Shown here one piece after another: positions 44,961-53,217 of a stretch of DNA of 64,000 nt. Location: assembly GCF_016894385.1 (NCBI RefSeq), contig NZ_CP069812.1:3224001-3288000 (forward strand). The letters run 5' to 3'. The translations under genes and the position numbers were made by a program. The notes under the pieces were generated by a model that saw only the letters and a program-made list of their open reading frames with translations, did no database searches and was not told the origin of the DNA. Each line of letters opens with the position of its first letter. Position 1 is the stretch's first letter. Source of the DNA: Cupriavidus oxalaticus (GTDB lineage Bacteria; Pseudomonadota; Gammaproteobacteria; Burkholderiales; Burkholderiaceae).

Positions 44961-46049
44961 TCATGGCTTGCCGGCCGGATAGATCTGCTGCCAGTCCTGC
45001 TTCATGCTGACCACGGTCCAGCCCTTGGCCCTGGCCGCATCCAGGGCCTTGTCCAGCTTGCCCACCTTGGACTGGCGGTCGTAGGCGAACTCCCGCTCGG
45101 CATCGTCGTGATGCACCAGCACCGCCATGCGCGGACCGTCGCCGCCGGCGGTGTACTCGAGCATCTGCAGGTCGCCGTCGGAATTGCCGACGGCGAGGAT
45201 TGGCCGGCGGCCGATATGGCGGTAGATGCCGACCGGCTTGCCGGGGCCGTCATCGATAAAGTCGAGCTTGGGATCGCGAATCAGCACGGGCTTGCCGTCG
45301 CGCACCATGTAGCGCACGGCCTGGGACGAGCCGATCACCTGCTCGGGCGGGATGCCATAGATCTGCTGGCTCCACGGCCGCATGAAATCGATGGTGCCGC
45401 CGGAGACGATATAGGTCTTGAAGCCGTTGGCGCGCAGGTAGGACAGCAGTTCGAGCTGCGGCTGGTAGACCAGCTCGGTATAGGGCCGGTTGAACTTGGG
45501 ATGGCGCGCCCTGGACAGCCAGTCGCGGATGGTGCGGTCGTACTCGTCCACGCTCATGCCGCTGTTGGCCGTGGCAATCAAACCGAGCAGCTGCTTCTGG
45601 TTTGCCATCAGCGCGTTCATGTCGTTGGCCATCAGCGCCTTGAACGCGGCATTGTTGCGCCATTCCGGATGCTGCGGCGCGGCGGCCCGGACCTGGTCGA
45701 GCAGGAAGAAGAACTGGAAGTACAGCGGCTGCTCGCTCCACAGCGTGCCGTCGTTGTCGAACACCGCCACGCGCGCCTCGGGTGGCACGAAGGTGGGCGA
45801 GCCCGGGCGCGTCACGTCGGCCACGAACTTGAGCAGCGCCTGACGCGCGGCGCCGTCGCGCCACGATGGCAGGGCCTGTTCGGCGGGCTGCGCCTGGGTG
45901 GCAGCGGCCTGTGCCGCAGGGGCCGCAGGTCCGGCGGGCGCGGTGCAGCCGGAGAGCTGCAGTCCGGAAAGCGCCAGCACAGCGCACAGTGCGGCGATCG
46001 TCTTGCGCGATGCGCTGGCGCGCAAGACGCTGTCGGGGGGCATGCTCAT
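44961..46049 (-). CDS. lipoprotein HAD-superfamily phosphatase
   Basis: A 362-residue exported phosphatase. The signal peptide has the lipobox LSGC at Cys 35, followed by an Ala/Gln/Pro linker. The HAD nucleophile motif VAVFDNDGTLW lies at residues 94-104 (Asp 98 and Asp 100); motif II is IVSGGTIDF, and motif III/IV GNSDGDLQML with Lys near RDPKLDFIDDGPG. It resembles phosphoserine-phosphatase-like HAD enzymes. The upstream AGGAGC site supports the ATG at 46049; the frame is open another ~600 codons upstream but that stretch is antisense of the neighbouring gene. The substrate is unknown. Confidence 0.87.
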   Translation of the reverse strand: MSMPPDSVLRASASRKTIAALCAVLALSGLQLSGCTAPAGPAAPAAQAAATQAQPAEQALPSWRDGAARQALLKFVADVTRPGSPTFVPPEARVAVFDNDGTLWSEQPLYFQFFFLLDQVRAAAPQHPEWRNNAAFKALMANDMNALMANQKQLLGLIATANSGMSVDEYDRTIRDWLSRARHPKFNRPYTELVYQPQLELLSYLRANGFKTYIVSGGTIDFMRPWSQQIYGIPPEQVIGSSQAVRYMVRDGKPVLIRDPKLDFIDDGPGKPVGIYRHIGRRPILAVGNSDGDLQMLEYTAGGDGPRMAVLVHHDDAEREFAYDRQSKVGKLDKALDAARAKGWTVVSMKQDWQQIYPAGKP

Positions 46050-46087
46050 AGCAACTTGCTCCTGGGTCGTGTCGTACCGCTGCGGCA

Positions 46088-47386
46088 TCAGCGTGACGCC
46101 GGTTTCGGCTGTCCGCCCATCGCCAGCGGCATATGGGGCGCATTGCGGCGCATCTCGGCCCAGCGGCTGTCGTCCATCGCCAGCCGGAAGCCAAGGTGCG
46201 ACATGCTGTTGAAAGGATCCGTCCCGCGCCGCGCGCTGGGGCGGTAGCTCAGGCAGTAGTCTTCGTTGCAGAGGAACGAGCCGCCGCGCGTCACGCGCTT
46301 GGGCGCGTTGACCGGTACGCCGGGCTCGCTGGGATCCCACGAGGCCAGCGGGCCGGCCGGATTCTCGATCGGCTGCGCCTTGCCGGCTTCGCGCCGGAAC
46401 TGGTCGGCGCGATACCAGTCGGCGACCCATTGCCAGGCATTGCCGGTCATGTCGGACAGCCCGTAGCCGTTGGGCGGGAACGTGCCGACCGGGCTGGTGC
46501 CAAGCGCGCCGCCGGCCTTGGGGCTGACTACTGGGCTGACTACTGGGCTGACTACCGGGCTGACAACGGGAAACGGCTGGTTCTGCTGGCCCTGCCAGAC
46601 GTTGGCCATCTGCTTGCCGGCGGGCGCGAACTGGTCGCCCCATGCGTAGGTGGCCTGCTCCAGCCCGCCACGGGCGGCGAACTCCCACTCCGCTTCGGTG
46701 GGCAGGCGCTTGCCGGCCCATTTGGCGTAGGCCTGCGCATCTTCGTAAGACACCTGCACCACCGGATGGTCGTCCTTGCCTTCGATCGAGGTACCGGGAC
46801 CGCCCGGATGACGCCAGTCGGCGCCGGGTACATAGCGCCACCAGCGCGAATAGTCCTGCAGCGGCACCGGACGCGGCGTGCCGACAAAGACCATGCCGCC
46901 GGCCACCATCGCGCTGTCGGGCGGACGCGGCGTGCCGGGGGGCAGCTGTACCTTCAGGGTTTCCCAGTCCGGCGCCCGCTCCGCCGTGGTGACGTACCCC
47001 GTGGCCTCGACAAACTTGCGGAACTCGGCATTGGTGACGTGGTGCTTGTCCATCCAGAAGGCATGCACGCGCACCTTGTGCGCCGGCTTCTCGTTGGCCT
47101 GCGCCATCTTGCTGTCGCTGCCCATCAGGAATTCGCCGCCGGGCACACGGACCATGCCGAGCGGGCCGTTCTTGCCGTCGCCTTCCACCACCCCTGGCGC
47201 CTTGCCGTCGCGCGACTGCGCGTACCACCAGCTGCCGCCCGCGCCTGCCACGATGCCGGCACAGACGAGCAGGGCCATCACGACTCCGCGGCGTCGATGC
47301 GGCACCGCAGCAGTGGCAGGCAGCGCTTGCGCTGTGCCGCGCGCGGAGCCCTGCGAATGGAGCCCGTTGCGCTTGCCGGTTGCCAT
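46088..47386 (-). CDS. membrane-anchored formylglycine-generating enzyme (SUMF1 family)
   Basis: A 432-residue enzyme that oxidises the motif cysteine of sulfatases to formylglycine. It begins with a basic cytoplasmic tail and one membrane helix (VVMALLVCAGIVAGAGGSWW, residues 35-54), placing the catalytic domain in the periplasm. The FGE-sulfatase domain has VRVPGGEFLMGS, HAFWMDKHHVTNAEFRKFV, RLPTEAEWEFAARGG and GNAWQWVADWYR. The copper-binding redox pair is in GGSFLCNEDYCLSYRPSARRG (Cys 373 and Cys 378, the required 5-residue spacing). A four-fold VVSP repeat (residues 274-289) is inserted before TSPVGTFPPN. The ATG at 47386 follows GGAACG; a TTG 14 codons earlier is less likely. Confidence 0.88.
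   Translation of the reverse strand: MATGKRNGLHSQGSARGTAQALPATAAVPHRRRGVVMALLVCAGIVAGAGGSWWYAQSRDGKAPGVVEGDGKNGPLGMVRVPGGEFLMGSDSKMAQANEKPAHKVRVHAFWMDKHHVTNAEFRKFVEATGYVTTAERAPDWETLKVQLPPGTPRPPDSAMVAGGMVFVGTPRPVPLQDYSRWWRYVPGADWRHPGGPGTSIEGKDDHPVVQVSYEDAQAYAKWAGKRLPTEAEWEFAARGGLEQATYAWGDQFAPAGKQMANVWQGQQNQPFPVVSPVVSPVVSPVVSPKAGGALGTSPVGTFPPNGYGLSDMTGNAWQWVADWYRADQFRREAGKAQPIENPAGPLASWDPSEPGVPVNAPKRVTRGGSFLCNEDYCLSYRPSARRGTDPFNSMSHLGFRLAMDDSRWAEMRRNAPHMPLAMGGQPKPASR
46521..46568. repeat. four tandem 12-bp units in the formylglycine-generating enzyme gene
   Basis: Units GGGCTGACTACT, GGGCTGACTACT, GGGCTGACTACC and GGGCTGACAACG follow one another without gaps. Each encodes VVSP on the minus strand. 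Gain or loss of a unit would keep the frame. Confidence 0.92.
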
Positions 47387-47662
47387 AGGACGTTCCTCCG
47401 CCAAATACAAAAAGGTGCGATAGTGCACCTGCGGGTATCGTCACAGAATGGGTACTGAAAAGGAATTTAGATTTCTTGCCGCGCGTGTTGAAAGATTTCA
47501 CCGGCGGCGATGTCATGCATGCATGCTCCTCGGGGTAAATACCGCCCCGACGTCTCGTCCATAGCGCCGATGTGCCGCGCCGGTAGTGGCCCGTACGCTG
47601 CGGTTTGCCATGCGCGCAAGGCGCGACAAGACAACCAGGACGCCACAACAGGAGGAAACACC

Positions 47663-48685
47663 ATGCAAGCTGACCGACGCAAAGCCCTGCAGTGGCTGGG
47701 GGCAGGCTCCCTCGCCACCACGGCTTCTGCACTTGGTCTTGGTCTTGGCCTCGGCCATGCCCGAGCCCAGTCAGGACAGTCCACCGCGTCGAACTATCCG
47801 TCGCGGCCGGTACGGCTGGTCGTGCCCTACCCGCCGGGCGGCGCCACCGACGTGCTGGCACGCGCGCTCGGCGAACCGCTCGGCAAGCTGTGGCAGCGCC
47901 CCGTCATCGTCGAGAACCGCCCCGGCGTCGGCGGCATGATCGGCGCCGACGTGGTGGCCAAGGCGGCGCCGGACGGCTACACGCTGCTGCTGGCGCTGCC
48001 CAGCCTGGTGCAGACGCCCTATATGGTGGCCAAGCCCCCGTTCGATCCGCTGCGCGACCTGACTGCCATCGGCCAGTTGTGCACCTCCAGCCTGGTGCTG
48101 ACCGCCAACAGCGCCATGCCGCGCACGCTGCCCGAGGTGGTCAGCCTGGCCAGGTCGCAGCCGAACAAGATTTCCTACGGCACTTATGGCATCGGCACCG
48201 GCGCCCATCTCTATATGCAGGTGTTCACGACCGGTGCCGGCGCCGAAATGCTGCACGTCCCGTACAAGGGCGAAGCGCCGATCGCCACCGACCTGATCGG
48301 CGGCCAGATCTCGCTGGGTACGCTGTCGCCGATGACCGTGCGCCAGCACGCGCGCACCGGCAAGCTGCAGCCGCTGGCCGTGACCGGCAACACCCGCGCG
48401 CCGATGCTGCCTGACGTGCCCACCTTCCAGGAACTCGGCTACAAGGGGCTGGACGGCCCGGCCTGGCTCGGCCTGTTCACCACGGCCGGGACGCCGCAGC
48501 CTATCGTCGAGAAGATTTCCGCGGATGTGGAGACGGTGATGGCCGCGGCCGATATCCGGCAGCGCATGGCCGACCTGGGGCTGATCGTCAAGACTTCGCG
48601 CCCCGCCGCGTTCGCGGCGGTGGCGAAGGCTGACCAGGCTTATTGGGGGAACGTGATCAAGGAGTACAACATCCGGCTGGATTGA
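47663..48685 (+). CDS. Bug-family periplasmic substrate-binding protein (TctC-like)
   Basis: A 340-residue periplasmic binding protein. The N-terminus (MQADRRKALQWLGAGSLATT) resembles a twin-arginine signal. The Bug core follows: YPSRPVRLVVPYPPGGATDVLARALGE, VIVENRPGVGGMIGADVVAKAAPDGYTLLL and VPYKGEAPIATDLIGGQISLG. The fold is the tripartite-tricarboxylate type and binds small carboxylates. No transporter partner is adjacent, as is usual for orphan Bug proteins. An AGGAGGAA site precedes the ATG at 47663. The ligand is unknown. Confidence 0.9.
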   Translation: MQADRRKALQWLGAGSLATTASALGLGLGLGHARAQSGQSTASNYPSRPVRLVVPYPPGGATDVLARALGEPLGKLWQRPVIVENRPGVGGMIGADVVAKAAPDGYTLLLALPSLVQTPYMVAKPPFDPLRDLTAIGQLCTSSLVLTANSAMPRTLPEVVSLARSQPNKISYGTYGIGTGAHLYMQVFTTGAGAEMLHVPYKGEAPIATDLIGGQISLGTLSPMTVRQHARTGKLQPLAVTGNTRAPMLPDVPTFQELGYKGLDGPAWLGLFTTAGTPQPIVEKISADVETVMAAADIRQRMADLGLIVKTSRPAAFAAVAKADQAYWGNVIKEYNIRLD

Positions 48686-48829
48686 GGCGGCACTGCCTCA
48701 GACGCCGGAATCGCGGCGCCAGTGCATAGCGTATTGCGCTGGCCCGCCACATCCAGATACTCGCCGGACAAATCCACTTCCGGCAATGCCTCGGGTTTGT
48801 GCGCCGACGGGGGCAATCGAAAGCGCTGC

Positions 48830-49351
48830 TCAAGCCACCAGCGGCCTGAACCGGCGCTCCATTGCAGGGATTGCGTTCCTGACGCGCATTGCCAGATTGG
48901 CTTGCATGGTCGTGGATGCCGTTTCAATCAGTGCCCGCTCAATCTCGTAGCCATTCCCGTTCATCCACAACAAGACCTCGCACAGGTGCCACAGGGAACT
49001 GGCGCCTTCGTGCACCGGCGGCGGAAATGATTCGGGATGGCCGATCATCAGCTTGCGCATGTTCTGGCGGGACATCCCGATCGCATCGGCAATATCCGTC
49101 AGGCCGACCAGATCCGGCGCGGCTTCGATCAGTGTTGCGGATGGTATGGCGCGCTTTACATCGGCGAGCGCGCTCATGATGGCGTCCATGGCGGACTCCG
49201 CTTCGCGGTCGAAGGCAACCGCAATCCGGCCTGCCACGCCCGTCCCTACGATTGCGTCGTCACATCCCGCTTCGTACAGGCGTTCCACCAGTGCGTCGGG
49301 GTTGTTGTCGTTCGGCGACAGTTGATATCTGAGGGTGAAGGAATATTCCAT
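48830..49351 (-). CDS. HicB-like DNA-binding partner protein (possible antitoxin)
   Basis: A 173-residue soluble protein. The N-terminal ~95 residues form an alpha/beta domain (MEYSFTLRYQLSPNDNNPDALVERLYEAGCDDAIVG). A helix-turn-helix region follows (LVGLTDIADAIGMSRQNMRKLMIG near residue 80-103, with the MSRQNMRKL recognition helix). The C-terminus is helical (LCEVLLWMNGNGYEIERALIETAS). No exact family is recognised, but size, position and the DNA-binding part fit an antitoxin that represses its own operon. It starts two bases after the HicA-like gene's stop. Confidence 0.6.
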   Translation of the reverse strand: MEYSFTLRYQLSPNDNNPDALVERLYEAGCDDAIVGTGVAGRIAVAFDREAESAMDAIMSALADVKRAIPSATLIEAAPDLVGLTDIADAIGMSRQNMRKLMIGHPESFPPPVHEGASSLWHLCEVLLWMNGNGYEIERALIETASTTMQANLAMRVRNAIPAMERRFRPLVA

Positions 49352-49353
49352 CG

Positions 49354-49638
49354 CTATCTCGCCTTCTGCAGATTGACCAGAGGTACGCGGCTACACCGAT
49401 GCGCGCAGCTGTCCACGATCCGCCTGATCCGGCTGGCGTGGCTGAATGGATTCCTTGGCGTGCCGTAGACGCTGAAGACACAAAACTCGCCGTTCCGGCA
49501 TGACTGGTCGTTGCTCTGGCAATAGAGACGTCCCCACGCGTGACCGGTACCCGAGGATTGCTCGACGCGCCAGCCCTGCAACTCTGCGCGCCTTAGCGCG
49601 GCCTCAATGTCCTTCTTTGGGTGCCTGGCCCGAACCAT
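49354..49638 (-). CDS. HicA-like small protein (possible mRNA interferase toxin)
   Basis: A 94-residue basic, cysteine-rich protein. The pattern KKDIEAALRRAELQGWRV, then SSGTGHAWGRLYC, then a basic C-terminal helix (HASRIRRIVDSC) follows the alpha-beta-beta-beta-alpha order of HicA toxins. The Gly-Thr-Gly-His step is at the place of the catalytic HicA His (GSHxxF). The ATG at 49638 has GGAG seven bases upstream, whereas the TTG at 49650 lacks a site. Four cysteines are unusual for HicA. The toxin role is inference from fold-like pattern and operon position. Confidence 0.55.
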   Translation of the reverse strand: MVRARHPKKDIEAALRRAELQGWRVEQSSGTGHAWGRLYCQSNDQSCRNGEFCVFSVYGTPRNPFSHASRIRRIVDSCAHRCSRVPLVNLQKAR

Positions 49639-49792
49639 TCCTGTCTCCAAAGATTAGAGGCGCCCGCGCAGGTTGTCAACTGACAACCAAACATTGGACG
49701 AAACCCTATGAATTGAAGGAGTGTGATTCGGGGGACTGAGAGCGGCACTAAGACGACTCTGCAATCGCCATGATTTTCGCGCGCACGCCTTT

Positions 49793-51052
49793 TCAGATGA
49801 CGCCCGCTTCCCGCAGTGCGCGCAACTCGCTCGCCTCCAGTCCCAACGCGCCATAGACCAGCGCATTGTGCTCGCCCACGGCCGGCCCGCAGCGCGGCGC
49901 GGCCGGTGCGTAGCCGGAGAATCTCGGCACCACGCATGGCGCCGGCACTGACCCAAGCTCGGCATCCGGCAGGCGCACGATCGCCTCGCGCGCGCGCATC
50001 TGCGGATCTTCGACAATGTCGGCGATGCTGAACACCTTGCTGAACGGCACCTGGCAAGCATCAAGCGCCGAAGCCGCATCCGCGTAGGACCTGCCGGCAA
50101 ACCAGGCCGCGATCTGCGCGTCGAGCGCATCGAGGTTGCGCACGCGGCCGGCGTTGGTGGCGTAGTCGGCCGCGTGCGCGAGCTGCGGCGCGGCCATCGC
50201 CTCTGCCAGGCGGCGGAAGGTGGCATCGGACGATGCCACCACCGACACCCAGACGTCATCCGAGGTCCGGTACATATTGGACGGTGCCGCATAGGTAGTT
50301 CGATTGCCCGCGCGCTGGCGCACGCGGCCCAGTTGCTCGTACTCCACCGCCAGCGGCTCCAGCAGCCGGAACAGTGCTTCCGTGGCCGCCAGGTCGATCT
50401 CGCGGCCGGGCAGGCCAGGCCGCGCGCGCCGCTCCGCCACTGCGGTGGCGATGGCAAAGGCGCCGAACAAGCCAGCGACCATGTCGCCGACCGGGTAGTT
50501 CATGTGCATCGGCCCGCTCTCCGGCGAACCTGCCAGGTTGGTGAACCCGCTCATCGCTTCAAAGATCCGCGCAAACCCCGGCCGCTGCGCATACGGTCCG
50601 GTCTGGCCGAAGCCGGTCAGCCGCAATACCACCAGGCCGGGGTTGGCCGCGCGCAGGGTCTCGATATCCAGCCCCCAGCGCGCCAGCGTGCCGGTGCGGA
50701 AGTTCTCGACCAGGACATCGAACTGCGGCAGCAGTTTCAGGAAGATCTCCTTGCCGCGCGGTGTGCGCACGTCCAGCGAGATGCCGCGCTTGCCGCGGTT
50801 GGTCACCTTCCAGTACAGCGCGTGCGCGTCGGTGACGGGCTCGAGCGAGCGCAGCGGATCGCTGCCATCGGGCAGCTCCAGCTTGACGACATCGGCGCCC
50901 ATGTCGCCGCACAGCGTGGCCGAGAACGGTGCCGCCACCACAGTGGCCATGTCCAGGATGCGCACGCCCGCCAGCGGGCCGGCGCCGGCATCGGTGTGGG
51001 TGTTGCAAGGCTTTGCCGCCGTGGCGGCGTGGTCGGGTGACGCGTTCGGCAT
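49793..51052 (-). CDS. CaiB/BaiF-type CoA transferase
   Basis: A 419-residue family III CoA transferase that moves CoA between organic acids through an aspartyl thioester. The core begins GVRILDMATVVAAPFSATLCGDMGADVVKLE (residues ~29-59). CoA and substrate motifs include TNRGKRGISLDVRTPRGKEIFLKLL and DVLVENFRTGTLARWGLD. The catalytic Asp is in MNYPVGDMVAGLFGAFA near residue 183. The ATG at 51052 begins MPNASPDH. It is divergent from the IclR regulator, which probably controls it together with the nearby Bug and acyl-CoA dehydrogenase genes. Confidence 0.9.
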   Translation of the reverse strand: MPNASPDHAATAAKPCNTHTDAGAGPLAGVRILDMATVVAAPFSATLCGDMGADVVKLELPDGSDPLRSLEPVTDAHALYWKVTNRGKRGISLDVRTPRGKEIFLKLLPQFDVLVENFRTGTLARWGLDIETLRAANPGLVVLRLTGFGQTGPYAQRPGFARIFEAMSGFTNLAGSPESGPMHMNYPVGDMVAGLFGAFAIATAVAERRARPGLPGREIDLAATEALFRLLEPLAVEYEQLGRVRQRAGNRTTYAAPSNMYRTSDDVWVSVVASSDATFRRLAEAMAAPQLAHAADYATNAGRVRNLDALDAQIAAWFAGRSYADAASALDACQVPFSKVFSIADIVEDPQMRAREAIVRLPDAELGSVPAPCVVPRFSGYAPAAPRCGPAVGEHNALVYGALGLEASELRALREAGVI

Positions 51053-51192
51053 GGAATCTGTCTCTTCGTTCTCGGGTTGTCGCAGGTTGCTGCGCTCCAA
51101 ACTGACAGCCCCGCTCGTCAGGCGCAAGCACGGTTTCGCTGTGCGGAACCGACGTGCTACAACATTGACGAGTCCCCCTTACGGATCCGAGC

Positions 51193-52026
51193 ATGAATCC
51201 CAACAGACCGCCGCCAGACATGGAACGCACCCCACTGCCCGGCCTTGCCAGCGCCGACGAACTCTCTACCGATCGCCAGTTCGCCAGCAACCTGGCACGC
51301 GGGCTGGACGTGCTGCGGGCATTCACGCCGGGCAGCCCGGTGCTGGGCAACCAGGACATCGTGGCGCGGACCGGACTGCCCAAGGCAACGGTGTCGCGCC
51401 TGACGTACACGCTCGGCCTGCTTGGCTTTTTGAGCCGGGTGCCGGGCAACCAGAAGTACCGGCTCGGCGCGGGCGTGCTGGCGCTGGCGTATCCGATGCT
51501 TGCCGGGCTGGCCATCCGCCAGATCGCGCGGCCCTATATGGAAGCCATCGCCCGCGAAACCGGATGCACGGTGAACCTGGGAATGCGCGAGCGGCTGACG
51601 GTGGTGTACGTGGACAGCTGCCGCGTCGATCCGGGCAACGTGTACCAGCCCGACATCGGCAGTACGCGGCCCTTGCTGTCCACCTCGATCGGCCGCGCCG
51701 TGCTGCTGGCGTGCGGGGCGGAAGAGCGCGCTGCGGTGCTGAACCGGCTGCGCGTGGAAGATGCCGAGCGCTTTGCGCGGGAGCAGCCGATGTGGATCGC
51801 GGAACAGGCGCACTACGCGGCGCACGGCTTTTGCCTGAGCCGCGGCGAATGGCGAACGGACATTCATGCGATTGCCGTGCCGATCCGGCAATCGCTGCAT
51901 GAAGACCCGTTCGCGCTGAACTGCACCGTCGCCGCCGCGCGCGACCGTGACGACATGCTGGCGCGCACGGTCGCGCAGAAGTTGCGCGAAGGCGTGAGGC
52001 AGATCGAGCTGGCGTGCGCGCGTTGA
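51193..52026 (+). CDS. IclR-family transcriptional regulator
   Basis: A 277-residue regulator. The N-terminal winged helix-turn-helix is in RGLDVLRAFTPGSPVLGNQDIVARTGLPKATVSRLTYTL (residues ~36-75). The effector-binding domain follows, with LLSTSIGRAVLLACGAEER and a conserved carboxyl-terminal segment HAIAVPIRQ. It is divergent from the CoA transferase gene and precedes the Bug and acyl-CoA dehydrogenase genes, so it probably controls an organic-acid degradation module. The inducer is unknown. Confidence 0.9.
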   Translation: MNPNRPPPDMERTPLPGLASADELSTDRQFASNLARGLDVLRAFTPGSPVLGNQDIVARTGLPKATVSRLTYTLGLLGFLSRVPGNQKYRLGAGVLALAYPMLAGLAIRQIARPYMEAIARETGCTVNLGMRERLTVVYVDSCRVDPGNVYQPDIGSTRPLLSTSIGRAVLLACGAEERAAVLNRLRVEDAERFAREQPMWIAEQAHYAAHGFCLSRGEWRTDIHAIAVPIRQSLHEDPFALNCTVAAARDRDDMLARTVAQKLREGVRQIELACAR

Positions 52027-52153
52027 TATGGCGACAAGCGGTGATGCCAAGCGGTGACGACGCCGCGGAAGTTGTAGGAGGCGCCAAGCGATCCGGCGAG
52101 ACCGCGGCCTTATCGGAATAACTACCCGGGAATATCCCGGACCAGGAGACAAG

Positions 52154-53155
52154 ATGCAATCCACTCAACCAGCGCGCCGGCGTCTGCTGGCCGCCATGCT
52201 CGGCTGCGCCGCGCTCGCGCCTGCCGTGGCCTTTGGCGCCGCCGACAGCGCCGACAGGTTTCCCGCCCGCCCCGTTCGCATCATCGTGCCGTTTTCTGCA
52301 GGCGGCGTGGTCGACACCGTCACCCGCGCCACCGCCGAGCGCATGGCCCAGTTGCTGCGCCAACCTGTCATCGTCGAGAACCGTACCGGTGCGGGCGGCG
52401 CCATCGGCACCGACATCGCCGCCAGGGCCACGCCGGACGGCTATACGCTGCTCGCCGTCAGTCCCAGCTACGTGGTCGGACCGCTGCTCAACAGCGCGAT
52501 CAACTGGAAAGGCGCACGCGACTTTCGCGCGGTGGCGGGCTTTGGCGTGGTACCCAACGTGATCGTGGTGCCAGCATCGTCGCGGCTGCGCAGCCTGCCC
52601 GAATTGCTAGACGCCGCGCGCAGCCAGCCCGGTGCGCTGACCTACGCCAGCGCCGGCGTGGGAACCTCCAACCACCTCTCCGGCGAACTGCTCGCGCAAA
52701 TGACCGATATCAAGTTGACGCATGTGCCGTACAAGGGCCAGCCCGAGGCGCTGACGGACGTGCTGGGCGCGCGCGTGTCGATGATGGCACTGACCGCGGC
52801 AATCGCTCGCCAGCAGGTCCAGAGCGGCAAGCTGCGGGCACTCGCGGTAACTTCCGCCAAACGGTCCGCGGCGTTGCCAGATGTTCCCACGGTTGCCGAA
52901 GCTGCGCGCCTGCCCGGCTACGAAGTGGGCGCGTGGCTAGGACTGGTCGCGCCGCACGCCACGCCCGACGCCGTCGTGCGCAAGCTGGCGGAGGCCGCGG
53001 CGCAGGCCGTCAGCGATCCCGCCGTGGTCAAGCGCCTGGCCGACCTCGGCATGGACGTCGCCCCGCAATCCGCACCCGCTTTCGACCGCTACCTGGACAG
53101 CGAGTCGCAGAAATGGACCCGCGTGCTGAAAACCGCCGGCATCACCGCCCAGTAG
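52154..53155 (+). CDS. Bug-family periplasmic substrate-binding protein (TctC-like)
   Basis: A 333-residue periplasmic binding protein. The signal peptide (RRRLLAAMLGCAALAPAVAFGA) is followed by FPARPVRIIVPFSAGGVVDTVTRATAE, VIVENRTGAGGAIGTDIAARATPDGYTLLAVSP and HVPYKGQPEALTDVLGARVSMM, the Bug hallmarks. It lies downstream of IclR and directly before an acyl-CoA dehydrogenase gene. It probably captures the acid degraded by this module. Confidence 0.9.
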   Translation: MQSTQPARRRLLAAMLGCAALAPAVAFGAADSADRFPARPVRIIVPFSAGGVVDTVTRATAERMAQLLRQPVIVENRTGAGGAIGTDIAARATPDGYTLLAVSPSYVVGPLLNSAINWKGARDFRAVAGFGVVPNVIVVPASSRLRSLPELLDAARSQPGALTYASAGVGTSNHLSGELLAQMTDIKLTHVPYKGQPEALTDVLGARVSMMALTAAIARQQVQSGKLRALAVTSAKRSAALPDVPTVAEAARLPGYEVGAWLGLVAPHATPDAVVRKLAEAAAQAVSDPAVVKRLADLGMDVAPQSAPAFDRYLDSESQKWTRVLKTAGITAQ

Positions 53156-53217
53156 CACGTGCCGTCCACAAGGCCAGACACATCCCGCTCCTTCCCAGAC
53201 ATCTACCAGACCCTCCC

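Noticed and set aside
46050..47861. N-terminal extension of the HAD phosphatase frame by ~600 codons
   Set aside because: The extension lies on the formylglycine-generating enzyme gene in another frame and lacks homology; a clear ribosome site marks the start at 46049.
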